From the NCBI RefSeq assembly GCF_027486195.1, contig NZ_JAIXPP010000009.1:57807-121806 (forward strand): DNA of 64,000 bases, read 5' to 3'. The position numbers and the translations under genes are program-made. Source of the stretch: Novosphingobium sp. GTDB lineage: Bacteria > Pseudomonadota > Alphaproteobacteria > Sphingomonadales > Sphingomonadaceae. Numbering within the stretch: position 1 is the stretch's first letter; each line of letters opens with the position of its first letter. The notes under the pieces were generated by a model that saw only the letters and a list, made by a program, of their open reading frames with translations, did no database searches and was not told the origin of the DNA. Below, one piece after another: positions 61,301 through 64,000 of the stretch.

Positions 61301-64000
61301 CAGCTCTCCGCTGTCAACCTTGACCGAACCTGCCGCTCCGGGCGTACCGAAGGTAACCGAAGTCCCCCGCGCGCCTGCCGCGTTGGTCGAACGGCCGGTC
61401 GTCAGGCTGACATTGGCTGTCGTTGCCTGCAGGTCGATATCATCCCCAGCCGTCCCGGACGTGATGCTCACACCCGTGCCGCCTAGCGCGGCAATATCGA
61501 CACCGGCGTTGAGCGTGCCGCCGGTGACGGTTGCGCCTGCCAGCAGGCCGATCGAGCCGCTCGCATTGCCGGTCACGAGGGTTGCATCGCGGCCAGCGCT
61601 GCCGAAGATATTGCCGCCGGTGGCAGAACCTCTGGTGATCGACACGTCGCGGAACGCGGTGGCGATGATATCGCCCTCTGCTGTCGAAAGGTTCGCGGTC
61701 GAAGTCACGTCGCCCGCCACCGAACGCATCCGGATTGTTGAGGCGGTGAGTTGCGCGTCCTCGCCGCTTGCGACCGCGACTGACCCAGCCGCTCCGGGCG
61801 TACCGAAGGTAACCGAAGTCCCCCGCGCGCCTTCGGCGTTGGTCGAACGGCCGGTCGTCAGGCTGACATTGCCTGTCGTGGCCCTGAGATCGATGTCGTC
61901 GCCAGCCGTCCCGGACGTGATGTTCACACCCGTGCCGGCCAGCGCGGCAATATCGACACCGGCATTGAGCGTGCCACCGGTGGCGGTTGCGCCTGCCAGC
62001 AGGCCGATCGAGCCGCTTGCGTTGCCCGTTACGAGACTTGCATCGCGGCCAGCGCTTCCGAAGATATTGCCGCCGGTGGCCGAAGCCCTCGTGATCGACA
62101 CGTCGCGGAACGCGGTGGCGATGATATCGCCGTCTGTTGTCGAGAGGTTCGTGGTCGAAATCACGTCGCCCGTCACCGAACGCAGGCTGATTGTCGACTG
62201 GCTCAGCGCCGCATCTTCGCCGCTTGCGACAGCGACTGATCCTGCCGCGCCGGGCGTGCCGAAGGTAACCGAAGTACCCCGCGCGCCGGACGTGTTCTTC
62301 GAAAGACCGGTCGCAAGGCTGACGTCACCGTTGATTGCGACGAGGTCGATGTCATCGCCGGCCGTGGCAGACGTGATGGCAACGGGCGTCGACGGAAGGG
62401 CACCGGCCGTTCCGCCCTGTGCCCTGATATCGACACCGGCAACGAGCGCAGTGCCGGTGACGGCGCCGCCGGCCAGCAGGCCGATCGAGCCGCTGGCATT
62501 TCCGGTCACGAGGTTGGCATCGCGGCCAGCGCTGCCAAAGATATTGCCGCCGGTGGCGGAACCCTTGGTGATCGAGACGTCACGGAACGCGGTTGCGATG
62601 ATGTTGCCATCCGCAGCCGTGAGATTGGTCGCCGAGGTCACGTCACCCGTTGCCGACCGCAGCCGGATCGTCGACTTGCCAAGCTCGTCATCGACTTCGC
62701 CGGAAACCACTTCCACCAGGGCGCTGGTGCCCGGCAGACCGGCCAACCGCACGCGGCTGCCTCGCGGGCCGGTTCCCTTGGCGTTGGCGACAGTCAGCGA
62801 AAGATTACCGTTAAGCGCGGCAACGTCGATGTCATCCCCGGCAGTGGCCGATGTGATCGTCACGTTGGTCGCCGGGGATGCGCCGGAAGTCCCGCCCTGT
62901 ATCCCGATGTCGGTACCAGCAATCAGCGTGGTGGCGGAGACCGAGCCACCGGCCAGCATGCCGATCGAACCGGTGGTGGCCACACCTGTCGTGATCCCGA
63001 TAGCCTTGGCCGCGCTGATCTTGAGATCGATGGCGGTCTGAGCCTTCGTGGTCACATCGACCGAGGTGTCGCTCAGCAACTGGATCGAACCGGCGGTGCT
63101 GGTGAGGTTGGTGGCGCGCAGCAGATCAGTGGTCGTGTCCGATCCGGTGCTGATGCCATCGAGGTTCTGCTTGGTCAGCGCGATCAGTTGCTTTGCCGTA
63201 CCGGTGCCGACCTGGAGCAGGCCGTCGCTGGCGGTTGCGGTGATGCCGCCGTCCTTTGCAATGGCGTTGGCGATGGTCAGTGCCCGGGCGTTGACGGTGA
63301 TCTGACCCGCTGCACCCGTTGCCGGATCGGGGTCTGCGCCGGTGCCGGCGGTGAGCGTGCCCAGCTGCGCAATGCCCTGCACGGCGTTGACCGTGATCAG
63401 TGCATCGGCGGGCTTTGCCGTTAGCGTTGCCGCGCCGAAGCCTTCCGCCAGCTTTGTTGCCGGAGCGTTGATCTCCAGCGTTGTGCCGGTCGCTGCCGTG
63501 CCGCCGGTGGTGGCGAGATCGACCTGCCCGCTGGCAATGATCGTGCCGACGTCGAGTGTGTTGCTGGCCGCAAGGTCAATCGTCCCTGCATTGACCTTGT
63601 TGATCCGCAGCACGGTCGCGCCGCTGGTCACAGTCTTTACCAGACCGCCATTGATAGTTCCGAACGCCCCGCTGCCCACATCGATCAGGACAGTCTTGCC
63701 ATTGGCATCGACGATATTGCTTGCAGAGGTTGGGGTGTACCCATCGGCAACGCCCGTGACCGAGCCGAGCGTTGCTGCGGCGCTGAGATTGCCTGTGGCC
63801 GTGATGTTGCGAAGGCGAATGTCGCCAGCGGCAGCATTGGCGGTAAAGGTGCCAGAGTTGACGTCACCCGCAATCAGCGCATTGGAAGCCGTTCCCGGCG
63901 TGCCGACTGATCCGGCCTTGATGCGCACGACATTGGCACCGGCCAGCGCGGCGGCATCGGGGGTGGTGAAGGATAGGCCGGCCACGGCCCCGGCGCTGCC
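58361..64000 (-). CDS. Second large repetitive exoprotein (TpsA-like, 5' partial)
   Basis: The frame is open across the right window edge, so the N-terminus, including any TPS domain and signal peptide, is not visible; about 1880 residues are. The protein is Gly/Ala/Thr/Ser-rich with a beta-helix-like pattern. Its centre is made of seven tandem units, most exactly 152 residues long (see repeat entry). The non-repetitive C-terminus includes many short beta strands and the motif SRINGC with a further Cys nine residues later (codons at 58604-58606 and 58577-58579), matching the SRLNGC...C motif of the exoprotein at 11163. It is followed directly by a CHAT gene, as in the first locus. By analogy a TpsB gene should lie just beyond position 64000. 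Confidence 0.82.
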   Translation of the reverse strand, partial: GSAGAVAGLSFTTPDAAALAGANVVRIKAGSVGTPGTASNALIAGDVNSGTFTANAAAGDIRLRNITATGNLSAAATLGSVTGVADGYTPTSASNIVDANGKTVLIDVGSGAFGTINGGLVKTVTSGATVLRINKVNAGTIDLAASNTLDVGTIIASGQVDLATTGGTAATGTTLEINAPATKLAEGFGAATLTAKPADALITVNAVQGIAQLGTLTAGTGADPDPATGAAGQITVNARALTIANAIAKDGGITATASDGLLQVGTGTAKQLIALTKQNLDGISTGSDTTTDLLRATNLTSTAGSIQLLSDTSVDVTTKAQTAIDLKISAAKAIGITTGVATTGSIGMLAGGSVSATTLIAGTDIGIQGGTSGASPATNVTITSATAGDDIDVAALNGNLSLTVANAKGTGPRGSRVRLAGLPGTSALVEVVSGEVDDELGKSTIRLRSATGDVTSATNLTAADGNIIATAFRDVSITKGSATGGNIFGSAGRDANLVTGNASGSIGLLAGGAVTGTALVAGVDIRAQGGTAGALPSTPVAITSATAGDDIDLVAINGDVSLATGLSKNTSGARGTSVTFGTPGAAGSVAVASGEDAALSQSTISLRSVTGDVISTTNLSTTDGDIIATAFRDVSITRASATGGNIFGSAGRDASLVTGNASGSIGLLAGATATGGTLNAGVDIAALAGTGVNITSGTAGDDIDLRATTGNVSLTTGRSTNAEGARGTSVTFGTPGAAGSVAVASGEDAQLTASTIRMRSVAGDVTSTANLSTAEGDIIATAFRDVSITRGSATGGNIFGSAGRDATLVTGNASGSIGLLAGATVTGGTLNAGVDIAALGGTGVSITSGTAGDDIDLQATTANVSLTTGRSTNAAGARGTSVTFGTPGAAGSVKVDSGELQALLLSSINLRALSGDVVSTTSLTTSAGDIVASASRDVRLTSATATGGNLFGSAGRDVNVATGNATGSIGLLAANTVTGGTLIAGVDVAAKAGNGVTITSATAGDDIDLLTDAGNINLTTGLSNGVIASRGSSVSFATPGAVGSVTVANSEPAELALSTIRLRAATGNVTSTNSLATSRGNIVATASRDITFATARATGGNLLASTGRNVGVTTGNATGSIGLLAGGTVTAGTLGAGVDVAAKAGTGIAITSATAGDDIDLLADTGTVSLATGLSNGVAGARGTSVTFGTPGAVGSVAVASGEDSQLAKSTIRLRAAAGDVTSATSLTTTDGDVSAAASRDITFATARATGGNLLASAGRNVGVTTGNATGSVGLLAGGTVTAGTLGAGVDVAAKAGTGIAITSATAGDDIDLLANAGGVSLATGLSNGLAGARGTSVTFGTPGAVGSVGVASGEDSQLAKSTIRLRAAAGDVTSATSLTTTDGDVIANAALKVTLGKVNAAGGSVASLTGSEFRADTITASEDVAVATKGNLTVTTSLAAGDDISLSAVDTVTIGSGGASIKGTATGANTRSAKLTLSDAGKLPGVQFGAETGTTGNAITVEGSDVAINGTINALTGTILLRNTGTGSVSVGDVDSGSTAKFKVDNAEFGRLAAGSVIVDSGNKALEIGTLDVSEATGKVATRLLGTGNEIKITGVVTVKGTGARTLQIGGQVGDPGKADTLASQILMVTNGAKQPKILGPSATIDLRGEKILFGTQALSTNILGNSDAEVALKVASADSLIYTDFTALPVGVFMTAKDMKISYKNFAVFQNTRVSSSNGVEINSTANGLPNQSELALQLFSTGDSPAANSFAMFGVVNNFRLNTAALLTNKVIQLSEPKDTSNTSRINRSNSRINGCVIGAPDKGCLTTDVAQPKFNFYDERKVALFDADNSATIAVSPLIGRGNDGLIVDVANAPVDIDSIECRPDDSTCTANKGN
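59840..63020 (-). repeat. Seven tandem 152-codon repeats in the second exoprotein
   Basis: A GDDID segment marks each unit. Its complement (TCGATATCGTC or close variants) begins at 60066, 60522, 60978, 61434, 61890, 62346 and 62826. The first five intervals are exactly 456 nt (152 codons) and the last is 480. Unit landmarks include GTSVTFGTPGA, STIRLR, ATGGN and GSIGLLAGG. Neighbouring units near 59840-60760 are nearly identical in DNA, which points to recent duplication or gene conversion. The outermost boundaries are approximate. Confidence 0.85.

Noticed and set aside
59193..63041. 1282-residue open frame antisense to the second exoprotein repeats
   Set aside because: The repetitive Pro/Ala/Val/Ser pattern mirrors the repeat units on the other strand. 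The conserved period and protein features belong to the minus-strand frame.
1..64000. Prophage, insertion sequence or CRISPR content
   Set aside because: No transposase, integrase, terminal inverted repeats or regularly spaced short direct repeats were seen. The phage-like proteins are T6SS parts.

Overview
The window is a GC-rich stretch of alphaproteobacterial chromosome, most likely from the order Sphingomonadales (Novosphingobium/Sphingobium-like). The grounds are the addA-trxA and argJ-secA neighbourhood, a small exported protein directly before secA, and the many GTG starts and ATGA/TGATG gene overlaps. It opens inside addA and ends inside a giant exoprotein gene. I see no rRNA, tRNA, CRISPR array or insertion sequence.

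Layout. (1) 1-9033 is housekeeping: the end of addA, trxA, an exported M28 peptidase, an inositol-monophosphatase-family gene coupled to argJ on the minus strand, a small exported protein, and secA. (2) 9373-19987 is a tightly overlapped three-gene operon: a TpsB (FhaC/ShlB-type) outer-membrane transporter, a 1917-residue TpsA exoprotein, and a 1024-residue exported CHAT-domain protease-like protein. (3) 20165-21720 is a tandem glycine riboswitch in front of a DadA-type D-amino-acid dehydrogenase. It is followed by a hairpin terminator, a PilZ-like protein and a methyltransferase. (4) 23745-31725 holds signalling and envelope genes: an FHA protein of the type VI secretion kind, a Ser/Thr kinase with a PP2C phosphatase, an M23 peptidase, a CPBP protease, an OmpA-like protein, a small membrane protein and a PAAR tip protein. 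(5) 31854-53745 is a type VI secretion system (T6SS) all on the plus strand, in two blocks: tssA-B-C-C2-E-F-G, then tssH-hcp-vgrG-unknown-tagH-tssK-L-M. No tssJ is visible, and there are two tssC genes, as in the Agrobacterium-type system. (6) 53836-55122 is an unknown protein facing a signal-less class-3 lipase, a plausible effector region. (7) 55185-64000 on the minus strand is a second exoprotein plus CHAT pair. It repeats the architecture of region 2; its transporter gene would lie beyond the window edge.

How it fits together. The T6SS has a complete phosphorylation switch (kinase, phosphatase, two FHA proteins), the tip (PAAR, VgrG, Hcp) and one candidate effector. It is flanked by two TPS-CHAT loci. 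Their CHAT proteins share an exported N-terminal domain with four cysteines in the same order, a TPR-like helical middle, and intact His/Cys dyads. Their exoproteins both carry a C-terminal S-R-(I/L)-N-G-C...C motif. This recurring exoprotein plus exported CHAT module is the best candidate for an under-described system here. A second lead is the small exported ORF before secA, whose last codons form one arm of a perfect 10-bp inverted repeat, an arrangement reminiscent of SecM-secA.
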